DNA from: Ascochyta rabiei
Lineage: Eukaryota; Ascomycota; Dothideomycetes; Pleosporales; Didymellaceae
Assembly: GCF_004011695.2 (NCBI RefSeq)
Contig: NC_082411.1
Coordinates: 1,031,001-1,095,000 of the forward strand
Length of the DNA stretch: 64,000 bases
Direction: 5' to 3'
The translations under genes were made by a program, and so were the position numbers. Of the stretch, positions 12,108-22,756 are shown in pieces (position 1 is the stretch's first letter; every line of letters begins with the position of its first letter). The notes under the pieces were generated by a model. The model saw only the letters and a list, made by a program, of their open reading frames with translations, was not told the DNA's origin and searched no databases.

Positions 12108-14418
12108 CGAGCCAAACAGTGGACTAGTCTGGGTTGAGAAGGACAGCGGGGTGTGGGCGATCGCAAGCTGGAATTACACGAGGTTTTATAGAGGGAGGGA
12201 TCTTGCGAGGCGCGTGATTCTACCGGTTAGGCCTCTGCACGTAGATGCCTGTGCGCCTGTGACTGGCCTTCACTCTTGTCCAAGTTGCGGTCGAGCAACT
12301 GCACTCCAGATCCTTGCAACAAAGCGCCTGCGCCCAGCCCGCAGCCCCCGCAAACAACCGTTTGTCCACTAAGGATCGGCCCACTGAGCCTGGGGTAGTA
12401 CAAAGCACATGCATAAACGTCTTCCGGTGATCATGTTATTGTAACATCGTCCACAGTAGTGCCTTCACTTGGACCAATCGAACAGTGAAGAGCAATTGAC
12501 AGGTTCTGTAGCGCTGACCAAAGCAGTTGCCTGTAGACCATCTCTTGCGTAAGGACGGTTCGTCCGAGGAAGATTCTCAGCTGGCGTGACCAACCAGAAG
12601 GCGATCTGCCAAATTGAACGCGGAACAGCTGCCACATCACGCGAGGCTCATGTCGCTTGCCGCGCGAGAGAGGATTGGCACACTCCAGCATTGATCATGT
12701 CCCGGAGGCGGGTCCCAAATTGAAAACCCCGTCTGGGCGTCTCGGCGTTGCACGCCAACTTGATCGAACATCGTGAGTCTTGAGCCAGGGTGAAGGCCTG
12801 ACAACTTGAGATCCCGCACATCAAGGCCACCAAACACTCCACTAGACTCCGTGAGTTCGTGTCACCAGCACATGTGGCTGTAAAGCTGAAAGCCTTCAGG
12901 ATGTTGTGCTACTGTCCTGCGACGGTCAGGCGTTCCGGACGTTGAAAGAGGTTGCGATCAACGAAAGAGGTGTTGGATCATGCAGGATCAGCCTTGGGCA
13001 CATGTGGCTAGCGTCTTTCCCGATGAACATCCCCAGCGTTCAGTCTCCTCTGCACCGCTCGCGCCTACGTGCACAGCTGACATTGCCCAGACACCAAGAC
13101 CGTGGTGGCTTTTTACCATTCGGATTAGAGCAAGCGCATCGAGTCCTCCTTTAGGACAGGCAGCCGGTATGGTTTTGAGGTGTCGAAAATCAGGTTCAGA
13201 TGCCGCGAAAGAAACAGCCACGAACACTCAGAGGAAGTGCCCTACTGTCGCGGAAGGGCGAAAGAGTTGATGAGACGTGATGGTGTGTATAGGTTGCATC
13301 CGATGTGTTCGTCATGTGCAGCAATGTGGAAGTGGCCTCCATCTTGGAACGTAGCAACATAGCAACTGCACGTCGATGTATCGACCAGACGATAGCTGGA
13401 GACTGTCTCGACAGTCCTGGCTGCAAGGGCGATTCGACTCTCAGCGCGCACAGTGTACGCTTGCAAGACCAAGGAATAGCGCAGCTCAGGATACAAGACG
13501 CACCGTATCGCGTTGGGCGTCAGCAAGTAACCTGTTACCGCAAAGTCAGCTCGAACAACCTGTGGCATTCGACACTCATCCTCACCGGTCGTCTCGCGAT
13601 CTTCGGCATTTTGAGACATTTGCAGTCCATCTCAACGTAGCGCAAGAAGCACAATCGGACTTGATGTCGCTGGTTCCCTTCTTTGCACATGCCATGTCGA
13701 ACGAGAGGACCAGAGTGTTTCTTGGAGCAAGAGTTGAAGAGACATGGCGTCCAGTTCCACAAACCGACTCTTTCTCGATGCAGTAAAGGCAGCACTTGAA
13801 CGTCCAGATAAGAACTGCAGGAGCAGACACGCTGCCCTTGTACAGAGAGACGAACCTATGCTGATTCACAGAGGTGAGCTACACCTCGCACCTTCTCGCC
13901 AGTGCAGGCAACGAGCTGACCACTGAGACATATCCTTGTAGCTACCACGCATCACATCCATGATCTCGGGGATTGATACGGAAACCCCTGTGGAAAACTT
14001 AATCTAACCTTGTCATGCTGAGAAAGTCACAGAAGAGGAAAACCAAATCTAACCTTCTCATGCTGAGAAAGCCACAGAAGAGGAAAACTAAACCTAACCT
14101 TGTCGTGTCGAGAAAGTCGCAGGAAAGAAAGCCAAGCTCTCGACAGTAACCGTGCTAGCACGACTGACGACCTCTCCACGAATCTCACAGTTTGCACATA
14201 CACGTCGCACGATAGCTTGCATGCGCTGCTGTTGTGAGGCGAGGAGGCGTATTCTGGAGTCTTGGTTCTGTAGTAGCGGTTTCGTTGTGTTGTATATATG
14301 TATATATGTATATATATCAGGAGTGATGTTTGTGAGGGAAAAGAAAAACGTCTTGCATGCTAGCTAGCTGTCTCTATTACTAGTACACCACGATATCTAC
14401 ACGTAGAATCATGCTTGT
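12108..14418. other. Gene-poor intergenic region
   Basis: About 2.3 kb. No open frame here has domain-like sequence. It includes a 45-bp tandem repeat (13992-14135) and an AT-rich ATATATGT run at about 14291-14319. The side next to 12107 should hold the transporter promoter. Confidence 0.5.
13992..14135. repeat. 45-bp tandem repeat, three diverged copies
   Basis: Units start at about 14001, 14046 and 14091; each reads roughly CTAACCTTGTCATGCTGAG followed by AAAGTCACAGAAGAGGAAAA. The copies differ at a few positions. The period is exactly 45 bp. Confidence 0.85.
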
Positions 14419-16059
14419 TTACAAGAACTCAATGCCCACGCCAAAGCTCAAGCCCTTCCGCCCCTGCTCTTCCTTGCGCATGACCAGGGGCAGGGAGAAG
14501 TTGACTTCGAACCGAGCCATGGGATGCGCGTACACAAGCCCGACACCAGCCGCTGCACTGGGCAGCTCTTCCTTCAGGTCGCGAAGCGTCTTCTTCAGGC
14601 TCTCTCTGGCGTCGCCGGCGAAGCTTCCGTCCTCGCTCTTGGCGCTTTGGAGGGCGAGAAGGCGGCCGCCGTTGACAAAGGCCTGCAGACGCAGCGGTGT
14701 TTCCTTGCCGACGCGCGGGACGGGGAACAGCAGAGAGGCGCCACCGGCAGCGAAGACGTCACCGCCGACAGCGTCGGGGCCGTCGTGGGGACCCAGGCCA
14801 CCGAGGCGGAAACCGCGCACGCTGTTGGGGCCGCCGAGCTGGAAGCGGTCGTTTATGCGAGAGGCGTGGGGGGCTGGGCTTCCGCGCTGGGCGAGCGGGT
14901 AGAGCAGACCAGCACGCAGACCGGCGGTCAGGGTGATGCCCGTGTTGCCGAAGGGGAGGGCGAGCTGGGAGTCGGCTTCGGTCTTGAAGAAGGATGCGTC
15001 GCCGCCGAGGACAGAGAAGCCAGCGAGCTCAGAGACGGACTTGATCAGATAGCCGCTGGAGGGGAGCAGGGGGTAGTCGCGCCTGTCGATGGACCAGGTG
15101 TGGGAGACGCTGGACTTGAACGAGTCGCCAGCGTCGGCGCGGACGGTGGGCGAGGCATTCTCGGCGAGCGAGGTGACCTGTCGCCAGATGGCCGAGTAGG
15201 CCAGGGTGTGCTCGTGGCCGGCGTGGGAGCGCCAGAAGAGCTTGGAGCTGGCGCCCTTCTGGACGTCCTCGTGGCTCGCCCAGCTCTTCAGGACGGAGCT
15301 CGCGAAGCCGTTGACCTGCAGCTTCAGGTCGGGGCTGCTCAGGACGGGGGTGTCGAAGGCGAGCGAGTAGGCGGAGCGGGTGCGGGTGCCCAGCGAGCCG
15401 TGTGCGTTGAGCGTCTCGGCGCCGCCGAACAGGTTGCGCAGCTCCGCATTGACGTAGGCGTCGGCCTCGGAGGCGCCGGCCTCGGTGCCCGTCTTGATGG
15501 TGTAGTTGCCGCGCTCGTGGGCGGAGATGTACACGTCGACGTCGGTGGGCGACGACGAGGCATTGCTGGCCTCCGGGCGGTCGAGGAAGACGGAGAGCGG
15601 CGGCTTGAAGATGCCGAAGCGGTTCAGCTTGTCCGTGGCGGTGCCGACCGCGCCCAGCGCCTCTTCGAGCGTGTACGGGTCGGCGCGGTTGGCGGTCAGG
15701 ATGGGGTTGACGACGCGCTCGAGGAAGCCGCGGCGCGTGCGGTTGGCGTGCAGGATGCGGACCGACGAGATGGTCACGGGCAGCGACGTGTTGTCCTCGA
15801 CCTGGCCTCGGGTTAGCTGGCGGCCGGGCGAGTGCAATTGGACGAGGGGGGTACCAGCTCGGCCAGGCGCTCCTGCGACTTCTGGTGCTGCGCATGCACG
15901 CGCGAGGTGAGCTCGTCCTGCTGGCGCTGCACCTCGGCCGCGTCCGTCTTGTTCTGGAGCCGGGCGAAGACCTGTGGGCCATGTCAGTCACGGGCGGCGG
16001 CATCGCCATGCCATGCACGGCTTCTTCCCACCTACATCGTCTTCCATTGGCGACGCCAT
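14419..16059 (-). CDS. SAM50: SAM50/TOB55 mitochondrial outer-membrane assembly protein
   Basis: Three exons: 16059-16036, 15971-15855 and 15801-14419, with introns of 64 and 53 nt, giving 507 residues. The start is MASPMEDD. This is the central Omp85-family subunit of the sorting and assembly machinery, which inserts beta-barrel proteins such as porin and Tom40 into the mitochondrial outer membrane. The N-terminal part is a charged helical segment followed by a single POTRA-like region (SLPVTISSVRILHANRTRRG, then a repeat with FLERVVNPIL). From about residue 150 the protein is a bacterial-surface-antigen beta-barrel, with the family signature FQLGGPNSVRGFRLGGLGP and a C-terminal strand ending FGVGIEFL. 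It is divergent from UBC6. Codons are strongly GC-rich, which creates long false antisense frames. Confidence 0.93.
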
Positions 16060-16237
16060 CAGAGCTGTTGCGGGTTGCAGCTCCACGCCTTGGCGAGAAA
16101 GGCTGAAAGCCAGGTTGGCCCGCCTCCATCATCGCGCACGTGCGCCGGGCCTGGACTCGACTCGACTCCGCACGCTGACGCTCGCCGTCACTCCCACTCC
16201 CTCCACTTGACCCCTTGTAATTCCCCTGCTTGCCCTT

Positions 16238-16280
16238 TCCTTCTAGTCTCCCTTCTAGTCTCCCTTCTAGTCTCCCTTCT
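16238..16280. repeat. CTTCTAGTCTCC 12-mer tandem repeat
   Basis: About three and a half copies of a pyrimidine-rich 12-mer between SAM50 and UBC6. Confidence 0.8.
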
Positions 16281-16430
16281 CCGCACGCCGCACAAGGCAG
16301 GCACCGCTGGGTTTGGCTCGCTTGTGGCTTCTTTGCATCTCTCGGCCTTTCTGCTTGATACCCTATTTGCCTTTACCATCTGGCCTCGCCCTGACCACAA
16401 CTACGTAAACCGTTTCACTGCACACCACCT

Positions 16431-16510
16431 CCACGCCACACACCACACCACACACCACACCACACCACACCACACACCACACCACACCACACACCACACC
16501 ACACCACACA
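16431..16510. repeat. CA/CCA-rich microsatellite in the UBC6 leader
   Basis: Almost pure CACAC and CACCA units ending three bases before the UBC6 start codon. On the mRNA this is an unstructured, G-free leader. Confidence 0.85.
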
Positions 16511-16512
16511 TC

Positions 16513-17343
16513 ATGGCCACCCCCGCTGCAACCAAACGCCTCACCAAGGAGTACGCCGCCATCGCAAAGTCGCCGCCGCCCTACATCGTCGCCCACCCCT
16601 CCGAGAACAACATCCTCGAGTGGCACTACATCCTCACCGGGCCCCCCGAAACCCCCTACGAAGGCGGCCAGTACTGGGGCACCCTCATGTTCCCGCCCGA
16701 CTACCCCTTCGCCCCGCCCGCTATCCGCATGCACACGCCCTCCGGCCGCTTCCAGCCCAGCACACGCCTGTGCCTCAGCATATCCGACTTCCACCCAAAG
16801 AGCTTCAACCCCGCCTGGGAAGTCAGCACCATCCTCACCGGCCTGCTGAGCTTCATGACAAGCGAGGAGATGACCACGGGAAGCGTGCGCGCCAGTGAGA
16901 ATGAGCGCAAGTTGTTCGCGCACCGCTCTCGCTGGTGGAACAGCACAGGCGGCGGATCCAGGCAGAGCAGCACACCGAGCGCAAACTCGCGCGGCATTGG
17001 AGCTATCAAGGCGGGTGACGGCGGCGCCAAGTTCCGCCTAGAGTGGCCTGAGGTGGACGAGGAGAATCTGAAGTGGATGCAAGAGAAGAACATCGACACT
17101 GCCACGGGTCTGCCACGTCCTGCACACTCAACCGCACAAGCACACTGTCCGCCCGAGGTCGCTGGGCTGCGGCGGAGGCCCAACGGGAGCGCGTCAACGG
17201 TAATACAGGACGCGCAGATTGCGAGGGAGGCTGGCCAGGGATATGTGAGCAGGAACAAGTGGAAGCTCATCTTCGGCGCCATCGTGACCTACATTATGGT
17301 TGCGCGCGTCTTGGGCGATGGGGCTGTTGCTGCATCTGCTTAG
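16513..17343 (+). CDS. UBC6: UBC6-type ER-anchored ubiquitin-conjugating enzyme E2
   Basis: Single exon, 276 residues from ATG 16513. This E2 works in ER-associated degradation and is tail-anchored with its catalytic domain in the cytosol. The UBC fold covers residues 5-160; the active cysteine is Cys87 in RLCLSISDFHP, followed by the family-typical FNPAWEVSTILTGLLSFM. There is no HPN triad, as expected for the UBC6/UBE2J group. A disordered linker follows and then one C-terminal membrane helix (KWKLIFGAIVTYIMVARVLG). The frame remains open upstream to 15832, but the residues there are low-complexity CA-repeat translation, so the ATG before MATPAATKRLTKEY is preferred. Divergent from SAM50. 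Confidence 0.95.
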   Translation: MATPAATKRLTKEYAAIAKSPPPYIVAHPSENNILEWHYILTGPPETPYEGGQYWGTLMFPPDYPFAPPAIRMHTPSGRFQPSTRLCLSISDFHPKSFNPAWEVSTILTGLLSFMTSEEMTTGSVRASENERKLFAHRSRWWNSTGGGSRQSSTPSANSRGIGAIKAGDGGAKFRLEWPEVDEENLKWMQEKNIDTATGLPRPAHSTAQAHCPPEVAGLRRRPNGSASTVIQDAQIAREAGQGYVSRNKWKLIFGAIVTYIMVARVLGDGAVAASA

Positions 17344-18107
17344 CGCACGTACAACCCTCGACAAGGCACCAGATACGGCGAGGTATAGCATAGTCGCGGC
17401 GTTTTTGGCATCAGGCTCATATTCATGGATTTGGTGTACATGCTTCTTTCACCACAAACACATCTGCTTTACGCGGTACTAGACCGATTGGATAGCAGCT
17501 ATGAGAAATCTACAATCTCCTGACACTGACTCTTTTCTTCTTCTTCAACCAACGCAAGTAAATCACATTCTGTGCACAATCACCTTGGAAGAAGTCAGCG
17601 CGAAGAGAGCCAGCGCGACGAAAAGCGCACTCATTGCCTCTTGTTGATTCTATATCAAATACCCAAACCCGCGCATGCCCACCCCGAGACACTCACTTCA
17701 GTCCCCAAAGCATCCCAGCGTGGCTGGAGATTGGGGGTGACGTTGGGATTGGGATTGGGATTGCGATTAGGATTGGGATTGGGATTGCGATTGGGATTGC
17801 GATTGCGATTGCGATTGCGATTGTAAAGGTAATTGACCGTGGTTGAGACTGCGATGCAGCATGTCATTCTCTATCTGGATTCTGGTCGTAGGCATTTGTA
17901 ATGTTGCTCGGTGGGAGTATGGAGAGAGGTGCTAGTCGTCCGTCTGTGACGCACTGCTGCAACCATGTGACGAAAAGACTCAATGGACTTGCCTTCTGCT
18001 AGGAAAGCGTCAAAGAACTCCCTCGGAAAAGGCAGCATAGAAGAAGCGTTCTTGAAAGCTTCTCTGGAGGCTTTTCTGGAAGCTTTCTTGGAAGCATCCG
18101 AAGCGCT
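17344..18107. other. Intergenic region between convergent genes
   Basis: This lies between the UBC6 stop and the TFIIF-alpha stop. It contains a GGGATT/GCGATT hexamer array (about 17740-17823). Frames reading through it are repeat-driven. Confidence 0.5.
17740..17823. repeat. (GGGATT/GCGATT)n microsatellite
   Basis: About fourteen hexamer units in which GGGATT and GCGATT alternate. It is not a canonical TTAGGG telomere repeat. Confidence 0.85.
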
Positions 18108-20012
18108 CTACTGCTTCTTGCTGAGCTTCTCGTTGATGCTCTCTTCGCTCGGCATCTGCGGCAACGGCGTGAGCCACTTGCGCTGGTTGTCGAAGCTGGA
18201 CACGGCCTTGACAATGGAAATAAACACCTTGGAGTTGTCCTTGTCCACGCGGCCCTTGAACATGCCGATGAGCGCTTGGATGCCCATGCCCTGCGGTGGC
18301 AGCGAGTCGTAGATCTCCTTCGCCGAAGGCAGCTTGGGCGCGCTCGATGCAGGCGAGCCGGGCACAGGGCTGCCCGCACGACTAGTGCTTGCAGACGCGG
18401 TGGGCGAGCCGCTGCCGAGCACCACGTTGAGCTTATTCTTCTTCTTCTTCTTGATGCGCGACGACTCGTTGCCAGAGGCCTCGGACATCTCCGAATTAGG
18501 ACGCTTCTTCGACTTGAGCTTGTCGACGGGCTTGTGGTTCCCGGACGGGGTATTCGAGCCCATGGGAGTGTTGGTGCCCTTGCTTGAAGCGCCAGACGGC
18601 GCGTTGCCGGTCTCTGCGGCTTTTGCTTCTGCAGCCTTCTTCTCTTCTTCCTCCTTCGCGCGCTGGCGTTCCGTTTCGCTGTCGGTTTCCGACTCTTCTG
18701 ACATGTCGCTTTCGGCGTAGTCGTAGAGCTTCCCCCGCTTGACGAGTGTTTTTCGAAGACCCTTCTCAAGCTCCTTGGCCATTTCTGCTTCCATTTCCTC
18801 ACGCTCCTCTTCCTCCTGTATCTTCTTCTCGTTGCGATCCCAGAGGGAGGCAGCGAGTTGGTCTCGCTTCAGCTTCTCAGCAGCCTCCTTGACGTCTACT
18901 TCATCGCCCTCGAACAGTCCATTCAGACCCTCTTCGTCATCGGCAAAGTCTTCTTCAAGGTTGAAATCGATATCGTCAGCATCAGCCTCGCGCTTCACGT
19001 AGCCCTCGTCATTGCGCACTGCGCGGATGCGGCCTTCGTCGTCGGCGCCCCCTCCCACTCGCGTGCTCATCTGGTTTCGGCCTCGAAGCTGGTGTGCCTC
19101 CTTCTCTCTTGCCTCAGCGCGCTTCTCGATGTTCCTGAGGAAGCCAGGCACATTTTCCACCTTGAACATGACCTTGTCGGTGTCGTCGCCTGTGGCCTTG
19201 ACCTTGCCCTTGACATTGAACCTGTACCAGCGTTCGATAGGCGCCAGCTGGATGTTGCCTTGCGAGTTCTGCGACAGCATGACGTGCGCCTCGGACAGCT
19301 CGGATTCGTACGTGCCGACCCACGTTTGCTTGTTCTCAAAGTCTTCCAGATGCCAGGGCAGCGTCTCCTCGTACCGCAGCAGCTGGCGCTTCTTGGCTTC
19401 TGGTGTGTCGTCTGGCCGGTACTTCTGCTCGGTCTTTTTCTGGAAAGCCTGGGGTTTCGACTTGCCCGTAGGCGCAATTTTGGCTTGGTTCTCCTCACGA
19501 ATCTTGCGGCGCTCTTCCCTCTGTTGCTCAATGCGTTCGCGCTCCTTGATCTCTTCCATGTCTTCCTTTGTGTCTTCCTCCTCAAAGTGGGAGCCGGCTC
19601 CGCTGGGGGGCGCGCGGGGGTCTCGACGGTGAAGGCGGATGGGCGTAGCAAACTGGTTTGGGTCCTGGACATCGACGTGAGTTTTGTTCTGGAGTCGCAT
19701 AACGTGGTGTCGCAGCTCTTTCAGGTCGCGCCGCGTGACAACGAGAGGGAAGCTGGTTGCGCCTGCCTGCTGGTACTGATAGCGCAGCGCAGCCGGCGAT
19801 GCAGTGTCTTGGGCAGCGGCGGTGGCAGGCTTGTTGGTCTCGTTCATCTGCGCCAGGGAGACCAAAGGGCGCGTTATCTTTGCAAGCGGCCGACGAGGCG
19901 CGCGCAGAGGGCCTTCCTTGGGACGTGGACGCTTCTTCTTCGCAGGCTGCTGTCCATTGGGGGCTGCAGACGGCGGCGCCTGCTGGGGAGGCGCCGTGGG
20001 CAGGTTGTTCAT
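18108..20012 (-). CDS. TFG1: TFIIF alpha subunit (RAP74/TFG1 homologue)
   Basis: Single exon, 634 residues from ATG 20012 (MNNLPTAPPQQ). The open frame reaches 20126 but has no upstream ATG. This is the large subunit of TFIIF, which with TFG2 recruits and stabilises RNA polymerase II in the preinitiation complex. The N-terminal dimerisation region is split: FPLVVTRRDLKELRHHVMRL at about 88-107, then KYRPDDTPEAKKRQLLRYEE through PIERWYRFNVKGKVK at about 197-280. The centre is strongly charged (EEEEREEMEAEMAKE and acidic runs). The last about 75 residues form the winged-helix domain (SAKEIYDSLPPQG..), which contacts the CTD phosphatase in other eukaryotes. Divergent from the nucleotidyltransferase gene at 20600. 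Confidence 0.93.
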   Translation of the reverse strand: MNNLPTAPPQQAPPSAAPNGQQPAKKKRPRPKEGPLRAPRRPLAKITRPLVSLAQMNETNKPATAAAQDTASPAALRYQYQQAGATSFPLVVTRRDLKELRHHVMRLQNKTHVDVQDPNQFATPIRLHRRDPRAPPSGAGSHFEEEDTKEDMEEIKERERIEQQREERRKIREENQAKIAPTGKSKPQAFQKKTEQKYRPDDTPEAKKRQLLRYEETLPWHLEDFENKQTWVGTYESELSEAHVMLSQNSQGNIQLAPIERWYRFNVKGKVKATGDDTDKVMFKVENVPGFLRNIEKRAEAREKEAHQLRGRNQMSTRVGGGADDEGRIRAVRNDEGYVKREADADDIDFNLEEDFADDEEGLNGLFEGDEVDVKEAAEKLKRDQLAASLWDRNEKKIQEEEEREEMEAEMAKELEKGLRKTLVKRGKLYDYAESDMSEESETDSETERQRAKEEEEKKAAEAKAAETGNAPSGASSKGTNTPMGSNTPSGNHKPVDKLKSKKRPNSEMSEASGNESSRIKKKKKNKLNVVLGSGSPTASASTSRAGSPVPGSPASSAPKLPSAKEIYDSLPPQGMGIQALIGMFKGRVDKDNSKVFISIVKAVSSFDNQRKWLTPLPQMPSEESINEKLSKKQ

Positions 20013-20599
20013 GGCGAACGAGTGTGCTTCTGTGTTAGGACTGTGTGAAAGAATGTCGTGGGCGGCTACTGTGTCGTGTGCCGTGGGAGATGGTGAAGGG
20101 CAGCAGCGTTGGCAGCCCTTGTCCAAGTCTCCAAGACAATGCGTCGAAGCTGGGCTGTGACGTTCCGGCGGCGCGTCTTCGAAAACAGCCTGGCGTTGGC
20201 GGATCTCCGGCTTGGCACGCCAGTGGGCGCTCGCCCCAGACTTTGTCTAGCTTCGATCATGCATTTGTCTGCTTCAATATTGAGGAAACAACGGAAAATT
20301 TTCCAGAAGCTTTGGGTTCCAGCCACTGCTATTCGCATTCCCGATCATCTGGTGCGGTAGCTGATGCTTGCGAACTCCGGAGCAGCAATATCATCCTCGC
20401 TCCCACAATTCGCCGGCCACAGCTCGTCAACATCCCACCTACAGGCTACAGCTTAAGCACGGACTGCACAAGCACATAAGCCCATGCAGGCAACAAGCAC
20501 TCTGCGCAACAAAACCACGGGTACAACATCAGCTCTTGCGACCACCAACAATCATCACGTCACAATAGTTGATCACGCCTTCCAGAAGGCTGCGCTATC
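20013..20599. promoter_or_regulatory. Divergent promoter region, TFIIF-alpha / nucleotidyltransferase
   Basis: This 587-bp interval separates two divergent start codons. I see no other gene in it. No strong TATA box was found. Confidence 0.55.
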
Positions 20600-22756
20600 A
20601 TGAGTCAAGCTCCAGCCAACACCAGCGGCCTTGAGGACCAGCTGCGTGGCATGATACTCAGCAACGCCACCATTGCAGGTGGTCAGACTAACCACGACAG
20701 CCATCCTGGCCAATATCGAGGGCGAGGCCGGGGCCGTGGAGGTTTTCATCGCGGCTCTGGTCCGAATCCTCGTGGTGGTTTCGCTCACCCCAACAACACC
20801 AGAGGCAATCAAGCATACGGGATGAATGCGGCTTCTCCTGTAACACGCGGTGGGAGGTCTGATGTCAACAATGGCACAGGTCCCCGCTACCAGCAATCGC
20901 ACAACCACGCCTATGCTCAGCCCAGGAACAACGGACCACCGCCAAACATTGCACATGCCAACCAGCAACCAGCAAACAACAGTCAAGCTCAGCCGCCAAG
21001 AGCGCTGCAGCGGCCACAAGGTGGGTTCAATCAGACAGGACAAGTGTCCAGGGGTGGTGGATCTCATCAATACCCTCGTCCTCAATATGCGCAGAATGGG
21101 TACCAGAGCCAGCCAAGAATCGACTCGGCCGCCCAAGTACAGTTCATGGAAGAAGTTGTCAAGCGTGAGCTTCCCAAGGTTGAGATGACTGAGTCTGAAA
21201 TTTCGAAGCACAGCATATTCAGAGAACGCCTAGAGGTCACCATGCGCCAGGCCTTTGCTGGAAGCGGTATTGAAGACATCGCCGATATTTCTCTAGTTGC
21301 CTTTGGCAGTCTCGGTTCAGGTTTTGCTCTGCCCGGCTCTGACATGGATCTTGCCGTAGTCCCGTTATGGAAGAATCCCGCTCAGGCTGACGAGACGGAC
21401 ATCGGTCCGCGGATTCCACGGATTCTCGAAAAGGCGGTGCTAGATGCAAAGATGGGAGGACGTCTGCTCACGCGTACACGTGTGCCGATATTGAAAGTCT
21501 GTGAAAGCCCCACCCCTGTGCTCTTCACTGCTCTCTTGGAGGAGCGCAGGAAGTGGGATGAGCTTTCTGAAGAAGAGAAGTATCCACTAGCAATAGACCC
21601 AACAGTGCCGCCAAAGACCGTTGACGAGATGGAGATGGAGAGAGCCTTGAAGTCTACATATCAGAAACAGGCTGCAAAGCCCACAAGTGAAGGCTCGGTG
21701 GCGGCTGGAACAGTTGCGCCTGCGTTGAATGCGCCTGCGTCGACCGCTCCGGACGAAACGTTGCCGGTCACTCCGCATGCGGTTTCAAACGATGCTTCAA
21801 ATACCCCTTCAACCAACAAGGAACACCAGAACCGGACAGAGAAGCAGTGGCATCGCGAGAAAGTTCTAGGTCCCCTCGACTTCCCGAAGAACGGCGTCGG
21901 CATTCAGTGCGACATCAACTTCGCGAACTCTCTTGGCATTCACAACACACACATGCTACGTTGTTACTCCCTCACCGATGCTAGAGTTCGGCCTATGGTA
22001 TTGTTTGTTAAGTCTTGGGCCAAGCGCCGCAAGATCAATAGCTCTTACTCAGGCACATTGTCGTCCTACGGCTGGGTTTTGATGGTTCTCCACTACCTTG
22101 TGAACGTTGCATCACCTCCGGTTTGCCCCAACCTGCAACACTACTTGCCCCAAGCAACCGACATCAACTCCCTGTCTGACCGATTCAAGGATGCGAAGAA
22201 GATCAGTGGCTATGACGTCCGCTTTTGGCGCAATGAAGAGGAGATTGTTCGAGCGGCACAAGAAGGCCGACTTACACAAAATCGTCAGTCTTTGGCCTCG
22301 CTTTTGTGCAGCTTCTTCCGATACTTTGCATCCCAAGGCGGACACTACGGTCGCCAAGCCAATTTTTACTGGACGTCTGAGGTGCTCTCGCTTCGCACAC
22401 CCGGCGGAATTCTCACCAAGCAGGACAAGGGCTGGGTTAGCGCTACCACCATCGTCACTGCAGAGAAGAAGGTCACAAACCGGTACCTCTTTGCTATTGA
22501 GGATCCCTTTGAGATCGAGCACAACGTAGCAAGGACTGTCACCCATCGCGGCATCGTTACAATCCGCGACGAATTCCGCCGCGCTGGGAGAATTCTAGGC
22601 GCTGTTGGTAGGAGCATGGAACCTGAGGGAGGTCTTTTTGACGAGCTTATTGAAGAGGCACCGGCATCGACTGCAGAGGTCGAGCAACCCCAGCCTGAGA
22701 AGACGGAGCATCTCGGAACCAAGACGACTGATCAAGTCGAGGCTCAAGCATTGTAA
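20600..22756 (+). CDS. Cid1-family nucleotidyltransferase (non-canonical poly(A)/poly(U) polymerase)
   Basis: Single exon, 718 residues from ATG 20600. Such enzymes add A or U tails to RNA 3' ends. Residues 1-175 are disordered and RNA-binding-like, with RGRGRGRGGF and other RGG patches. The nucleotidyltransferase core starts near 185 with the signature FGSLGSGFALPGSDMDLAV; Asp248 and Asp250 are the first two metal ligands. The strand VPILKV at 295-300 is separated by about 130 residues from GIQCDINF, where Asp438 should be the third ligand; in Cid1 these are nearly adjacent. After that come the central helices (HNTHMLRCYSLTDARVRPM, YSGTLSSYGWVLMVLHYLVN) and the PAP-associated module ending in FAIEDPFEIEHNVARTV. 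Adenylyl versus uridylyl specificity cannot be decided here. Confidence 0.88.
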   Translation: MSQAPANTSGLEDQLRGMILSNATIAGGQTNHDSHPGQYRGRGRGRGGFHRGSGPNPRGGFAHPNNTRGNQAYGMNAASPVTRGGRSDVNNGTGPRYQQSHNHAYAQPRNNGPPPNIAHANQQPANNSQAQPPRALQRPQGGFNQTGQVSRGGGSHQYPRPQYAQNGYQSQPRIDSAAQVQFMEEVVKRELPKVEMTESEISKHSIFRERLEVTMRQAFAGSGIEDIADISLVAFGSLGSGFALPGSDMDLAVVPLWKNPAQADETDIGPRIPRILEKAVLDAKMGGRLLTRTRVPILKVCESPTPVLFTALLEERRKWDELSEEEKYPLAIDPTVPPKTVDEMEMERALKSTYQKQAAKPTSEGSVAAGTVAPALNAPASTAPDETLPVTPHAVSNDASNTPSTNKEHQNRTEKQWHREKVLGPLDFPKNGVGIQCDINFANSLGIHNTHMLRCYSLTDARVRPMVLFVKSWAKRRKINSSYSGTLSSYGWVLMVLHYLVNVASPPVCPNLQHYLPQATDINSLSDRFKDAKKISGYDVRFWRNEEEIVRAAQEGRLTQNRQSLASLLCSFFRYFASQGGHYGRQANFYWTSEVLSLRTPGGILTKQDKGWVSATTIVTAEKKVTNRYLFAIEDPFEIEHNVARTVTHRGIVTIRDEFRRAGRILGAVGRSMEPEGGLFDELIEEAPASTAEVEQPQPEKTEHLGTKTTDQVEAQAL

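Larger units (their letters stand above)
16060..16512. promoter_or_regulatory. Divergent SAM50/UBC6 promoter region
   Basis: This 453-bp interval separates two divergent start codons, so it must carry both promoters. It includes four CTTCTAGTCTCC repeats (about 16238-16280) and a long CACACCACACCA tract (about 16431-16510) that forms the 5' leader of UBC6. No TATA box is obvious. Confidence 0.6.

Noticed and set aside
14524..15816. 430-codon open frame antisense to SAM50
   Set aside because: It is a shadow of the GC-rich codon pattern of SAM50; the protein is low-complexity Val/Gly/Ala/Glu without motifs. The same holds for the minus-strand frame at 15029-16132.
18858..20048. 396-codon open frame antisense to TFIIF-alpha
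   Set aside because: It lies entirely opposite a well-supported gene and reads as Leu/Val-rich complement of charged codons.
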